Part shown: positions 13,421 to 25,388 of the stretch, piece after piece
How the letters are laid out: each line of letters opens with the position of its first letter
How positions within the stretch are numbered: the first letter of the stretch is position 1
NCBI RefSeq assembly: GCF_001680005.1
Contig: NC_033564.1
Span: forward strand, 372,001-436,000
Direction of reading: 5' to 3'
DNA length: 64,000 bases
From: Plasmodium coatneyi
Lineage: Eukaryota; Apicomplexa; Aconoidasida; Haemosporida; Plasmodiidae
The notes under the pieces: generated by a model
Told to the model about the DNA's origin: nothing
Databases searched by the model: none
What the model saw: the letters and a program-made list of their open reading frames with translations, nothing else
Position numbers and translations under genes: made by a program

Positions 13421-14071
13421 ATGAAAAAGTTCCTTTGGGAGAATGGCGTGGTAAGTTATGAAAAGAGAAAATAAGCAAAGCAGAACATGCATTTTGTGTC
13501 GCATATGTATGCTTGGAGCCTCCTCGTTGTAACGTAACTTTTTAGGGAAGCTGATAAAATAGCGCCTTGACGACTGTTTCGCTTCTTCCCTTTTTCTGTG
13601 TTAATTCACAAATTGATCGACTCAATGTAGTGTGCATTCTATTCTTTCTCTATGCCACAGAGGCTAAGCTGAACGCTTACTCAGGTCCCTGCTCGTCTGC
13701 GGGCTGGACGCTCGTGGGTTTCCCATCGCGACTATTGCACATGTATAGTGTGATGCGCTTCTTAGCAGTGCGTTGTCCAGTGTTACCTCGCTCGGTACAC
13801 ATTGCCCGCGCCGTGCCATCATAGTTTCACCACATATGTCGCTTCCCCACTTCAGAAAGTTTCCTTCGGCGTGCTGGGCATAATTTACTTCCTCTACCTG
13901 AAGCGATTTCTGATCCAGGAGTGGGGGATATATCAAATGAAGAAGAAGGAGAGAGACATTACCACCAACAAAATTCAAATTTATGAAGACCACGAAAATG
14001 TAAAGCACATTCTGGACGAGGAGAAGACCAAAACACACCGGAGGGCGTTCGATTATGGAAAGAAGAACTGA
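13421..14071 (+). CDS. Small single-pass membrane protein of unknown function
   Basis: A two-exon model: 13421-13450 (MKKFLWENGV, donor GTAAGT) and 13856-14071 (acceptor CACTTCAG), both in phase 0, giving 81 residues. Exon 2 begins with one hydrophobic helix (KVSFGVLGIIYFLYLKRF), followed by a basic/acidic soluble tail ending FDYGKKN. A short N-terminus, one membrane helix and a charged tail fit a small organellar or ER membrane protein, but I recognise no family. The 405-bp intron holds an ORF (13567-13824) that I regard as chance. The main doubt is whether another exon precedes exon 2. Confidence 0.55.
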
Positions 14072-15361
14072 GGGGCGAGATAGAGGGATGAACTAACAAC
14101 CCAGAATTGTTCCTCCGTTTTCCATTTTGGAGAAGCAAGAGGAGAAGGAAAAGAAAGGAAAAAGAAAAAAAGCAGCTGCGTCGTAACGAATGTGTATTTG
14201 TTCACAAGTGGAATGGAACACTTCCCATTCTTGTGGTTCCCTTTTTTTTTTTTTCCTTCATTTCTGTCCCCCTTTTTGATGTTACGAGGAATGGTCAATT
14301 TATCGGAACGAATCTCCATTATGGGAAAGCCATTATCGTGTGCAATTTGGCACATCCTTACGTATCCATCTGGACGGCTAAGTCAACTTGTGTGTGCATG
14401 TACACAGACCAGCAATCTTTAAAACAAAATATAACGTTCACAACCCATTTTACCTTTTTATGGACCGAATTCGCCACTCGTTTCTTTTTTGTTTGCTCTA
14501 AACTGGTGCATGTTGTGAGACTCCCTTGTGGAGGATTCCCCATTAAGCAGCTCCTCCACTTTTCTTTTTCCTTTTCGAAGTTGACTTTGTTTATTCCTCT
14601 CTCCATTGCCTGACTTGTTCATATTATTTTTCCCCTCACGTACACACCATTTGGTGCAAAAAAAAAAAAAAAAAAAAAAAAAACAGCTAAATAGGAAAGC
14701 AAGCCATTCTCACGCCTTCGAGGTGTACCAAAAAAAAAAAAAAGAAAAAGAAAAAGTCATATCATCAGAACAGCAACAGACGAATTGGTGTTCCCTTTTT
14801 TTCGTGTCACCAATCGCGCTTGTACATTTACGTATCGACCAATAGAACAGTTTCGCCTATTAGGCCTTGAGAATAGCCGTATGCATGCACATTCGAGGAA
14901 AATTCAACAAAATAAAAAATTTATAACTTTCTTTAGGCCCTGTCCATTAATGTTTTAGTTTTTATATGGCTGAAATGGAAAGAAATGCTAATGTTGCGAA
15001 GGTAAAAAGTATAACGTCTTAGGAACTCGGTTGGCACAAAATATGCAAAATCAGCTTCGCAAGCACTGAATGCTTTACACCATTTCTTTTTTTTTTTTTT
15101 CACCATTCATTTTGCTCATTCGTTTTTTAATTCTTTGGTTTTTGTTTGTTACCACTTTGGCTACCACACCCGGCATAGCATGGAGCCGCTCCGCGCGTGA
15201 CGAGGTCACCACCCCCACAATGCTACACACGTGTGTACACATGCGTTTGCTCACTCGTATACGTATTAAATGAATGTGCACATCGCCTTACGAGAAAAAA
15301 AAGAAAGGTCAAGTAGGCCAGATAGACTAGGCAGACGCCACCTTGCCCCCACTCCTTCGAA
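14072..15361. other. Intergenic upstream of the C2 gene
   Basis: Several A/T runs, notably 25 A at 14659-14683. A 168-codon ORF at 14107-14613 is Phe/Lys-rich and crosses homopolymers. I treat it as untranslated sequence. Confidence 0.45.
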
Positions 15362-17485
15362 ATGGTATCATCCGGAGGCCCCGGCGGCAACAGCAAAATA
15401 GCCCGCTTTTCGAGAAGCTCAATTTTAGCAAAGGGAACGCACTTGGTAAATGTGAAAGACGATGGGAAATTGGAGGAGTACAAGTGGTGGAACGGGTTCA
15501 TTAAGCCAAAGGAAACCTTTAATGCAAAAAAAACAAAAGGGTTCCTGATCGTGAAGTTATTCCTCTATGGATATTTAAACAGAATAACAGCTCGCAGGTC
15601 TAATAAAGACAAGGATCTAATGTACCCCTATTTAAAAATCCTCCTAAATGATGAAGAAGTATACAGGACCAAAGTTTTACACAGTTCGTTAAACATATGG
15701 GAAGAAAAAATCGACATCGAAATTCACTACATCAAAAGTAAAATAGAAATTCAGCTGTACGAAATGGATGAAACGGAGGGCATCGTGGAGGATGAATATA
15801 TGGGAAGTGCCTTCATCGATGTTTTCTATCTACAGCTGTCCAAGAAGTATGATATAATTCTTAAGTACAGTAACAAAGTGGGACACCTGATGGATCCTTA
15901 TCATTATAAGAAGAAGCTACATGATGAGGAAAGCAGGGGCAATCCAAAGGGGGGCCAGACAGAGGAACCCACTCACAACAATGGTTGTACAAACTCAACT
16001 AATGATATCTTCCCACGAGGACGAGAAAGATTCCCGAACGATTACAATGTTCGAATCTTTGCTAAACTAGTTAACAAAAAGAACTGCAACAACTTGATTC
16101 TGCAGTTGAATTACATTTCTTCCCTTAACTACTCCTATGTTCACAGGAGCAAAGGAATATTAGACAAAGAATTAAACATAAATCAGTTGTATGATGAGTT
16201 GAAAACCATAAAAGGAAATGTCGAAACGATCTGGTTGCCCTTCTTTTCAATTATATATAACTTTGCCTCATGGAGAACGCCATTATATTCTGTTTTTTTT
16301 CTGACTTTTTTTTTTTTTTCCTTTTTGTATTCCAAATTCTTTCTCTCCTTTTTTTTACTAGCCCTAAGTATAATTTTTTTCATTTTGGTTTCCATTATTA
16401 AGGAAAGTGACAAGATGAAACGGAGTGGCGAAATTGGCACTTGGGCGAAGGCTGGTTGGACTGTGAGTGCTCACTCGCTAACAGGACAGGAAGGGAAGAA
16501 AAGAATGAAGAGGAAGAAGAAAAGTAAACGATTTAACTACTGGATGAAGGCCAAGAAATTTGGTGGGTACTGCCAGCCGGGGGGAGGGGAATTAAGCTTA
16601 AATGATAACACCTTAAAGGAGGATGGAGATTCGGGTAGTGAGTCTGAGAACGGCAATAATTATAGTAGCTGTTCTTCAACCAACTTAAGTACGGACCATT
16701 CGAGTGGTCTTTCGGACTCCTGCAGGAGCGACGCGGAATCTAGTGTGCGTCTGGACGCCGGGGGGGAGTGCAACAGTGTGGGAGGAAGCACAGAGCGCGT
16801 TAAGGGGGGGAAAGATGCGGAAAGTGCGAAAGACGGAACAAGTGAACACAGCAAGAACGCGAGCAACAGTCATACCACGAGGAAAAACCAAGGTAATGGG
16901 AACCCTCCCATAGGCGGGAAGAAACATAAAGAGGTCAACGGATGCACGGACAACAACAGAACAAACATGAGCGAAGACTCAGGCAAGAAGGGAAAAACGA
17001 AAAGACGAACCAACAGCAGCATCTGCATGGGGGAAGTAAACACGGACAACGATGACACGAATAGCGACCTGAATCTAACGGACAAAGAAAGCAGCACCAG
17101 CGGAAACACAGAAAATAACCTACATGTTATTAAAACATTCGTTTCAAACATAATAGATGATGAAATTATTAACAATGTAAAATATTTTCACTACATAATT
17201 TTCTGTTTCACGAGATGGTCGCATATTTTATTTTTTGTCTTGCGAAGGTTTGGCTACTTTCTCGTTGTTATTACGTTACTTTTTTGTTTTTTAAATATTT
17301 ATTTCTACCCCCTTGTGGGGAGGTTCCTGCGTTTTTCTATCTTCTCCAGTGGGATTATTTTTTTGACCTACAATTTGAAGCCCACAAATATTTTGTACAG
17401 GTTTGTCCTATGCATTCAGGAGTACTACTTTTGGGGACCTAGTCGAAGGAACGTGGACATATTCTCTGCGCTTTGCAGAGGGTGA
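15362..17485 (+). CDS. C2-domain protein with paired C-terminal membrane segments (MCTP-like layout)
   Basis: A single-exon frame of 707 codons starting MVSSGGPGG. Residues about 55-160 look like one C2 domain: a beta-rich run KGFLIVKLFLYGYLNRI, then YPYLKILLNDEEVYRTKVLHSS-LNIWEEKIDIEI and IEIQLYEMDE, the order of strands in C2 (PYLKI... W-E ... L-V-x-D). A strongly hydrophobic hairpin follows at about 290-345, then a 250-residue Ser/Asn/Gly/Lys-rich linker, then two further membrane helices at about 611-690. C2 plus a double membrane hairpin recalls multiple-C2 transmembrane proteins at membrane contact sites, but only one C2 is visible and its Ca2+-binding aspartates are not clear. It ends the conserved left block and directly borders the KIR/SICA island. 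Confidence 0.8.
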   Translation: MVSSGGPGGNSKIARFSRSSILAKGTHLVNVKDDGKLEEYKWWNGFIKPKETFNAKKTKGFLIVKLFLYGYLNRITARRSNKDKDLMYPYLKILLNDEEVYRTKVLHSSLNIWEEKIDIEIHYIKSKIEIQLYEMDETEGIVEDEYMGSAFIDVFYLQLSKKYDIILKYSNKVGHLMDPYHYKKKLHDEESRGNPKGGQTEEPTHNNGCTNSTNDIFPRGRERFPNDYNVRIFAKLVNKKNCNNLILQLNYISSLNYSYVHRSKGILDKELNINQLYDELKTIKGNVETIWLPFFSIIYNFASWRTPLYSVFFLTFFFFSFLYSKFFLSFFLLALSIIFFILVSIIKESDKMKRSGEIGTWAKAGWTVSAHSLTGQEGKKRMKRKKKSKRFNYWMKAKKFGGYCQPGGGELSLNDNTLKEDGDSGSESENGNNYSSCSSTNLSTDHSSGLSDSCRSDAESSVRLDAGGECNSVGGSTERVKGGKDAESAKDGTSEHSKNASNSHTTRKNQGNGNPPIGGKKHKEVNGCTDNNRTNMSEDSGKKGKTKRRTNSSICMGEVNTDNDDTNSDLNLTDKESSTSGNTENNLHVIKTFVSNIIDDEIINNVKYFHYIIFCFTRWSHILFFVLRRFGYFLVVITLLFCFLNIYFYPLVGRFLRFSIFSSGIIFLTYNLKPTNILYRFVLCIQEYYFWGPSRRNVDIFSALCRG

Positions 17486-18559
17486 AGGGACGGTCACAAG
17501 TGCGTAGCGTCGTGCCCATTGCTCATTAGTGTATTTTTCCGTTCGTCCTCTTTTTTTTTTTTTTTTTCTGTTCATATATCAGAGTTACCTTCAAGAAAAG
17601 ATAAAAAGGGAGATCGAACGCAAAGTGCATCGCCTCTTGTATTGTTGCCCTTATACTCTATTTATCTTTTTTTTTCCCTCTTTTATTTCTACTTTTTATA
17701 TTTTTTTTCTTTTCTTAATATTTCATTCCTTTTTTTTCATTTGTGTATGTTTTTGAATAACTCTATGCATTGAAAGAAGAAAAACAATACTTCAAACGCA
17801 ATATGAAAAAAGGAAAAAAAAGAAGAGAAGAAGAAAGTACTGAAAATTTTGAAAGAAGTATTTAATATATAAAAAAGAAAAAAAAAGAAAACAAAAGAAA
17901 AGGAGGACTTAACTTCATTTATATTTTCCCTCACTTTATATATATACATATATATATATAACTATATTAATGTGTATATATATGTGTATGTATATATGTA
18001 TATATCTGTGAAACTTCACCTAAATTTAAACTTCACATAAAAAAATTAATTACATTTTTTTTTCCAAAAAGTGTAAAAAAGAAGAGGAAAGGAAAAAATG
18101 TTGTTCATGCACCTCCTATGTATTATGCAATAATTATAAGGAAGGTAAAAAAAAAATCTAAATATAATACTTTAAACAAGCATAATTACAATCCAATCAT
18201 ATAGCGCATGAGTGCGGAATGTATAGGAAGAGTGTATATGCAGAATGAAGAAGAATTTGATTTTACTTCTTCTTCTTCATTTTACCATTTTAACATATTT
18301 CTTCATATATTTTTCTTCCTGAACTATATATACATATATAATAAGTTCGACACATACATATGTGTACACTTAATGCGCAATCCCACTGCTTAGAAAGTTA
18401 AGTAGCGTGTATTATTGAAGAAATAGAAGTTTCATACTTATTATTTCATAATCATTATGAAACAAAGGAAGTGTTCACATATATATTCCACACGAATGAA
18501 TAGAAATGAGCTCCAGGAGAAGGCTATTATACGCACAAACATACACACATATAACAACA
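17486..18559. other. Boundary between conserved block and KIR island; KIR-1 upstream region
   Basis: T-rich 3' flank of the C2 gene, then (TA)n/(CATATA)n microsatellites at 17936-18010. Upstream of KIR-1 the segment about 18415-18500 (TTTCATACTTATTATTTCATAATCAT...) is similar to sequence upstream of KIR-2 near 22260-22320, suggesting a shared KIR promoter. Confidence 0.5.
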
Positions 18560-20630
18560 ATGGGGAACGATGTAACAAATATGCCTTCCTTCATTCAAAA
18601 TATATGTAATACATATACACATACATATACATATATATGTACATATATATATTCCATGTACATTCTATTCATTACACTTATAGAACCAATATCTGCAGGA
18701 ATTATCCTCACGAACTGCTTATGTTGTATTTGAGATCGGCCTAAATGATTGTACCACTTATGGAATTAATGCCGAAGATAAAAAGGATGAACTGAAAGCC
18801 GCACTAACTGCGCAACCAAACATTCTAAAGGAAGTAGAAAAAATAATAAAAGCCTACTGTTATGCAACCTCACGGGGAGGGAATTCTTATAGTTCATATT
18901 GCCAATTTTTCTATCATTGGTTAGGTGATATTGTTTGGAAAAAGGGCGAAAATATAACGGATTCTGCTTCATTTCAAAACCTTATGAAAAGCATTTATGA
19001 CCAATTAAAGAAAATTAAGCCTGGTGGGGGTGGATGTGACAACATCCACCCCCACCATAAAATTGAAAGTAACCTCCTCTTCTCTAATGCAAAAATAATA
19101 TCCGACTATTCGCTAGACTATGAATATATGAACAAGAAGTTGTTGCAAGATAAGAATACCTACTGTTTAGCATATAAACCGTACCTAGACAAAGCTGCTA
19201 CTGCTTATAAGGACTTCTGCGAAAAGAAAAATGGACAGGACCCATTCGCTAATTCAGTTTGTGGAACATTTCAAAGGAGGGCGGGAAGTACTAACGCAAA
19301 ACCTAAGCCACAGGAGTTACTGAGCTCGAAATGTAAATCAATGCATGAAGAGGAATGTGTATTAAAAATAGGAGAGGGGGAATATGTCCCTTGGAAACAT
19401 ACTCCCGTCCTGCATGCAACCGGGGAAGGAGTTGCCCCTGGAGTAGGTGTTGCTCTGTGAACCGAAAGGCGTGCACCCTGCAACACATTTCCAAGGTCCA
19501 AAGACTCCTGATTACACTGAAACCATGTACCTCCCCTTTTATTCACTTCTTAGGTAATAATGAACAACCTCAAAAAGAAACTCCACCTGCAGAAGGAACA
19601 TCTGGAGCCACCACTGGTATAGTAGGAGGTACGTGTATTCAGACATGGGAGAGGGAATTAAAGGGAAGACAACATTCCTTAGGAAGGAAGAAGGAAAAGG
19701 AACATTATCTTCCTAACGGAGAAGGAAGGATCATTCCTTCCTAAGGAGGAAAGGAAGGAAAGAAAAGGAACAACCTTCCCTGAGGGAAAGGAAGGAGGAG
19801 GGAAGAGAACAACTTCCATCTCCTTCTTGAGGAAGAATGAACAACCTTCCCTAAAGAAGGAAAGGAACAACAATTCCCTCTCTTGAGGAAGGGAAGAGAC
19901 AACATCCTCCCGCCTGAAGGGGGGGGAAGGAAGCGAAAAACCTTCCTGGGGGAAAGGGAACAACACCTTCCCAAGGGGAAAGGAAGGAAAGGAACATTAC
20001 CTTCCCAAAGGAACAACCTTCCGTGAAAGAAGGAAGAAGAATACGCTAAGATTATTTCATGTACTTATTTATTTTTCAGCTGCAAGTACGGAAGGGAGTG
20101 CAGATTCTGGTGGTAGTGGAAGTGCCATTGCCCCTGCTGCTGTTTCTGGTGGTGCATTGGCCACCATAGGACTCCCTACCATCCTTTTCTTTTTATATAA
20201 AGTACTGTTTTCAATATTTAAAAAATATATAAATAATGCAACCTTTACACTAAATATTTATTTCTTCCCTTTGAATTAATAAATGTTAATATGTGTGTTC
20301 TATATATATATATATATAGATATGTAGATATGTACTGCATGTACTTTTTTCCTTTCCTTCCCATTTCAGTATACTTCTGTATTGGATTCGGTAAAAAATT
20401 TCTTCGGGCATAGTAGCAATAAAAATAGCAATAGAAAAAAAAGAGCGACAGTTGGAAGTGACTTCGACACATTGACTGAAGACTTTACAGATATCTCGAC
20501 AGTAGCGTCAACAGCATACGATTCAACGGATGCATCTACCGTATATGGTCAGGCACCGCATGTAGGAAAAGCAAATAATGGTAGAAGACCAGGAAACAGG
20601 AACAGAAATATACGCTATCAGAGCATGTAA
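18560..20630 (+). CDS. KIR protein 1 (PIR superfamily), five exons
   Basis: Exons 18560-18571 (MGND), 18684-19446, 19554-19628, 20080-20201 and 20370-20630 give 1233 nt (410 aa), with consistent phases (0, 1, 1, 0). Exon 2 is the Cys-containing ectodomain with the PIR signature CQFFYHWLGDI and spaced cysteines (CDNIHP, YCLAYKPYL, DFCEKK). The short exon 3 is a Pro/Thr linker. Exon 4 is Gly/Ser/Ala-rich and ends in the membrane helix ALATIGLPTILFFLYK. Exon 5 is the cytoplasmic tail (RKKRATVGSDFDTLTEDF ... STVYGQAP ... RNIRYQSM). KIRs are variant proteins exported to the infected red-cell surface. This gene differs from the other three KIRs here in having the membrane helix on its own phase-1/phase-0 exon. 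Confidence 0.93.
19675..20045. repeat. Low-complexity GGAAGGAACAACCTTCC repeat in KIR-1 intron 3
   Basis: Most of the 451-bp intron is an irregular array of the words GGAAGGAA, GGAACAACCTTCC and CTTCCTTGAGG. Because GGAAGG and CCTTCC alternate on one strand, it can fold into many short hairpins. The same word family occurs in other introns and spacers of the island. Confidence 0.8.
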
Positions 20631-22373
20631 CGAACACAACACATTGATTGGAATGTAAAACGTAACATTGTCGAACACACACATCCGTTTGGAATGTAAC
20701 ACACATATTGTGAAACATACACATTTGTGTGTGGAATGTAATAACACACAATACATTGTGGAACACAGATTGTGTGTGTGCAATGTGTACAACGTAACAT
20801 TGAATGTGATGTTTCCTTCATTAAAATATAGTAATTCGCGATTTTTATACAGTTTATACATACAGTGTGTACATTGTGTACGTGCTTTATCAACATCAAT
20901 TATAAATAACGTATGCAATGTGTGCGTACGTTATCAACATCAATAATTATGCAAATGAAGGAAACAAATATAAAAAATTTTGGATAATTTGGATAATTTG
21001 ATAATTCCAATTTTTTCATGTGAAGCTCATATATTATTTAAAATGAATATTTTTTTCATTTAAATAACATATTACTTAACGTTATTACTTCTTTCTTCTT
21101 CATTTTGAAATATAACATATTATATTATTTAAAAAATGAGCACCTTCCCTCTCACTTAAAATATATATTATTTAAAGGTGAGCACTTCCATCTTTATTTA
21201 AAAGAAAAAAAGAAGAAAAAAATGAATAAATCCACACTTACAACGTACAAAAATAATTAATGTAGATGATGCCATAATACAGAATAAAGGAAAAAAAAAA
21301 AAAATGATTTTTAGAGTACATAATTATATGTTGTTTCCACACACAAAAAAAAAAATTATTAAGTTAATTAGAAGTGAGTGGTTATTTTTACTAAGGAACT
21401 AATACAGGTTCTCTCTCATTATATATGTGTCGCCCCCAGGCTCCCTCCCTTCTTCATCTAACGGTGTGTAATGGAAGGAGCGAATTATGCTTACATATTT
21501 TGAGCATTAAAAAAATTATAAATCCAGTTTAAGCATTAAAAAATGATAAATACAGTTTAAGCATTAAAAAATTATAAAAATACAGTTTTAGCATTTCAAA
21601 TGTTATGAATATGTGCATATAGGTGTACACCGGTGATCAGAATGTTATTATTATGATAAGGGATGTGCCGCATACTCATTCTTTCTGTTTTCTATATATA
21701 TTTTATACAACTTTTTATACTATATTCCCGTATTATATCCTTTTTCATTTCATTCATTTTTATAAATGTACACGCTCTGTTAACTAAATACTGATGAATA
21801 AGTATGAGCACATTGTGCAAAAAAAAGGGAAAAAGTACTCCTTATACAAACAATACAATATTTCTACTAACAATATATTTTTAATGAACACTTCTCTCCT
21901 CTCTTCTTAAAAATAACACCAAAAGCATAAAATAAATAATGCATATGCTAAAAATTTTTCGTCCGATACACAAGAGGGAATGTTGTACATCCTTTTATGT
22001 ATGTAATTCCGGCAGCGTATAAATAGTAGTATAATAATAATAAGGGTACAATATTTTCAACAATCACATACAAAGTATAATAATATAATAGATGCATGTG
22101 GAACATATAAGAAATTTGATTTTGTTCCAATTTTATTATTTTGCTATTTTAGTATATTTGTTTATATTTGTAATTTAATTATATATGTTGTGATTTAATG
22201 CATATATATATACTGCATTATTAATATGCGGGAATGGAGTACTGTGCACTGTGTAATTAATAGAAATTCCATATCTGTAATCATAAAACAAGGAAAATGT
22301 GTATACATATTTCATGAACACAGGGAAGGCATTTATAATATAAGTTCAGTAAACAGGATTATACACATAAATC
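20631..22373. other. KIR-1/KIR-2 intergenic spacer with shared KIR 3' flank
   Basis: Directly after the KIR-1 stop, 20631-20800 is rich in CACACA/TGTGTG and repeats TTGGAATGTAACACA; the same word follows the KIR-4 stop at 29281-29310. The remainder is AT-rich with no coding sequence. Segments near 21830 and 22140-22320 resemble sequence upstream of the other KIR genes. Confidence 0.55.
21503..21610. repeat. Four-copy 28-30 bp tandem repeat
   Basis: Units start with AGCATTAAAAAATTATAAAT at about 21503, 21532, 21560 and 21590 and end with ACAGTTTA. The spacing is 29, 28 and 30 bp, and the last copy is diverged. It lies in the KIR-1/KIR-2 spacer. Confidence 0.8.
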
Positions 22374-23727
22374 ATGGTAGAAGAGGAAAAAATATTACAC
22401 AATAATTCGTACTAGGCACGCATATGTAAATGATGTGCATATAATTATTTATGAGTAATTCAATGGAAAATGAGAATGTACACATATATACTTTGCCAAT
22501 GCTACTTATAGGATGATTATGTACCTGTATTATATTCAGGTTGGATCTATGATATGTTAGGGAATGCACTCGCCGAAGATGTGGAGGAGGAGAATTTAGT
22601 CACTCCATCAAGGAAAAAATTACAGGATTATTGCAGTCTTAAAAGTCATCTGAAGCGAATTGTAGGAGCCTGGAAACTTATAATTAAAGTAATGGGGGAC
22701 GGGGCCCAATCTGATACTACACCCTGTGATTGGTTTTATCACTGGTTGGGACATTTAGTGCTTACGAATAAGAAGGAGGAGAAGTTCTCGGAAGTCATGC
22801 TCGATACATACAATGCATTGGAAAAATCCCAAGGTAAGGGGAACTGCAATCTTGCAATCACCAACATTCAGGAGGACAAATTCAAAGAGGAAAAAACAAA
22901 ATTCGACTTGAAGCACGACTCCAATCCAAAGCAGGAACAATTACAAAAGTATTATAATGCTTGCGACAGTCAATATCAAGAACAGTACAAGACCACTTTC
23001 CCCAAATCGTTCCCTTCTGATGTGGGTCAACAATGTAAAACTGATAGTAGTGCCAGTGGGCATGGGACCACTAGTGCATATTGTGCCAAATTTAAGGAGA
23101 AATATAAAACATACTGTACCGGCCAAGGAAAAGGATCATCCGAAACAGGATGTGATGTGTTCAAAAGGGTAGAAGCTTCCTCTACACGCAGTGGTGGTGC
23201 TGCTGCTGGGAGCAGCAGCAGCGTTCCTGCCATCTCCTCCATATTTTCTATAGCAGGAATGGGCGCCGTTACCTTACTATTGTACAAAGTAATTGTACCT
23301 CAATGTATATGTAAATTATATATATGCATAATACGAATAGTAAACATTATTCCTATGAAGCAGTGAATATTGAATAGATATACATACAAACATATATACA
23401 CACATATACACATATACACAATATACACAATACATATACACATATATATATACATATATTTTTATGACTTTTTCCCCCTCTTTCCACTTCTTTCCTTTTA
23501 TTTTTCAGTATAATCTTTTACCTTCTTGGTTCCATAACCAACTTAATAGAAGCAGAAGAAAAAAAAGAACATCTGCCACCAGGAGCAACTTTGATGACTC
23601 CACATTCACAGCAGACAGTTCAACAACATATTCAACAACAGACAATTCTACCATATATGGCGAACGACCGCCATCCGGAGCAAGAAGTAGTGCACGGCAA
23701 GGGACCAATATATCTTATCATCCCTAG
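22374..23727 (+). CDS. KIR protein 2 (PIR superfamily); first exon uncertain
   Basis: Exon 2 (22512-23288, after CTTATAG) encodes ectodomain and membrane helix together, and exon 3 (23509-23727) the cytoplasmic tail: 331 residues plus the start. Exon 2 opens DDYVPVLYSGWIYDML, in line with KIR-4's DQHLQELPSWIDFY. It carries the signature CDWFYHWLGHLV, ends in Ala/Gly/Ser and the helix SIAGMGAVTLLLYK, then splices at TAT to YNLLPSWFHNQL...RRKKRTSATRSNFDD...STIYGERPPSG...NISYHP. I could not fix exon 1. The best candidate is a start-codon-only exon at 22374-22376 with donor GTAGAA; a start at 22452 would need an intron of only 34 bp. Exons 2 and 3 are firm. Confidence 0.85.
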
Positions 23728-25388
23728 GTAAAAGAAGCTTACCTTTCATTCCCCGTAGACCTTCCCTTCATCCTTCCATTAATTATAATAACCTGTAGTT
23801 TTAAATGCATATTACCACTCAATAAATATAGAATATAGGGAGCAGGAAGAATTTTTTGGTCCATAGTAAATGTCACCAATAACGTAAATTAGTAGATGTC
23901 CCTCTTTTTTTTATATGTACATATGTGTATCGTGGACACTTAAACTACCTTGTATAAAAAATGTTCACTTTAATATTTGTGTTCTATACTTCGCGTAAAA
24001 ATGTATTAATGATGAAAAGAATGAATTATCATCATTTTTCACTAGTACAATAATCTACATGGAAAAAGTGTCGTATAATTATGGAATAATATACTTTTAT
24101 GTGTTAGGAAAAAAAAAAGGAAAAAGTACTGACCTTTTCGCAAAAAAGTATTTTAAGAAAAAAAATTATTAAGATAAGAATTTCTATAACAAAAAAATTT
24201 AACATTTTGAATCTTCAATGAACAAAGTTACAAACATGTACGAATGAATTTAAAAATAATTTGCCCAACAAATCAGTTAAGTGTAAAAAGGAATTTACCA
24301 AAAAATCGGAATAAAGTTGAATTTTTTTTTTCTTTTTTCCCTGCTTATATTGATTATATAGTAAAGTGAACACTTTAGTCAAAAGAAAAAGTAAAAAATA
24401 AGAAATAAAAGGCAAAATATTAAAAAAGAAGGAAAAAGGAGGGGTGGATAAATTAATGTGTAAAAATATAATCTATATTAGACAAGGGAGGGGGTAACTC
24501 AAATAATGTAATATGCACATCTAATGTAAATGAATTATTTATAATATCTTCATTAAGAAGGGGAAAAAAAGAAGGAGCAATGAGTAAAATAGTATTACTG
24601 AACAATCATAAACGGAAGGTAAGTGTTTAATGTAAAAAATTAGGATTACGAAGATGCATGCATATACTTTTATCCTTTTATCATATAACTTATAGAATTT
24701 CATGTACTGTACTATACTTTTGTTTTTCCTTCCTCCCCGCATGAGTTTGAGAGTTCACATTTTTTCATTCGTGGTTATAAGGATAAATGCTCTCACTCAA
24801 GGAGGGAATGCCATACTCCATGTTTTCAATATATATATATTGTGCATGAATAGCTCTTAATAATTTTTTTTTTAAATAATAAAGAAACGGCAGGTAATAC
24901 TACATTTTTGTAGTTTTTATTAAAGAAGGGAAGGGAAAAATCATACATATATTATATATACAGATATATGTGTAAAGAAGTAGTTAAGGAGCGCACTTTA
25001 ACATAAAAACAAAACCCACATAAACCCACATATAGATAAAATACCATCCCACCACATATACAGATATAAAAATAACACCCACCACCTAACACATATAGAT
25101 ATATAACAATAACACCCACATGAAACCACACATATAGATATATAAAAATAACACTCACCACACACAAGGAAATAACACCACATAAATAACCCACATATAG
25201 AAATGTACATATGAAATAAAGCAGAAAAGTTGGAAGAAGGGGTACACACATTATTTTTTCTGCTGAATGAATATTATGTATAAAATATTGTATATGTACA
25301 CGCACACACACACTGAAATATTAGCATAGAAACTACATAGAATCACCTACTTATATATTTCTATTATCAACAAATTCCATATTTGTAG
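23728..25388. other. KIR-2/KIR-3 intergenic spacer
   Basis: AT-rich, no gene seen. The block 24105-24330 (GTACTGACCTTTT ... TATAACAAAAAAATTTAAC ... GGAATAAAGTTG) is a diverged copy of 29525-29705, in each case a few hundred bases after a KIR stop codon, so it looks like duplicated KIR 3' flank. Confidence 0.55.
25010..25210. repeat. Diverged CACATATAGATATATAA / AACACCCACCA tandem repeat upstream of KIR-3
   Basis: About five irregular copies, 35-45 bp each, of the words CCACATATAGATATA and AATAACACCCAC. It ends about 180 bp before the KIR-3 ectodomain exon. Confidence 0.7.

Noticed and set aside
14107..14613. 168-codon ORF
   Set aside because: Built over A/T runs with no domain; best read as 3' untranslated or spacer sequence.
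24952..25311. Minus-strand ORF rich in Tyr/Ile/Cys/Val
   Set aside because: Translation of the CACATATAGATATA repeat.
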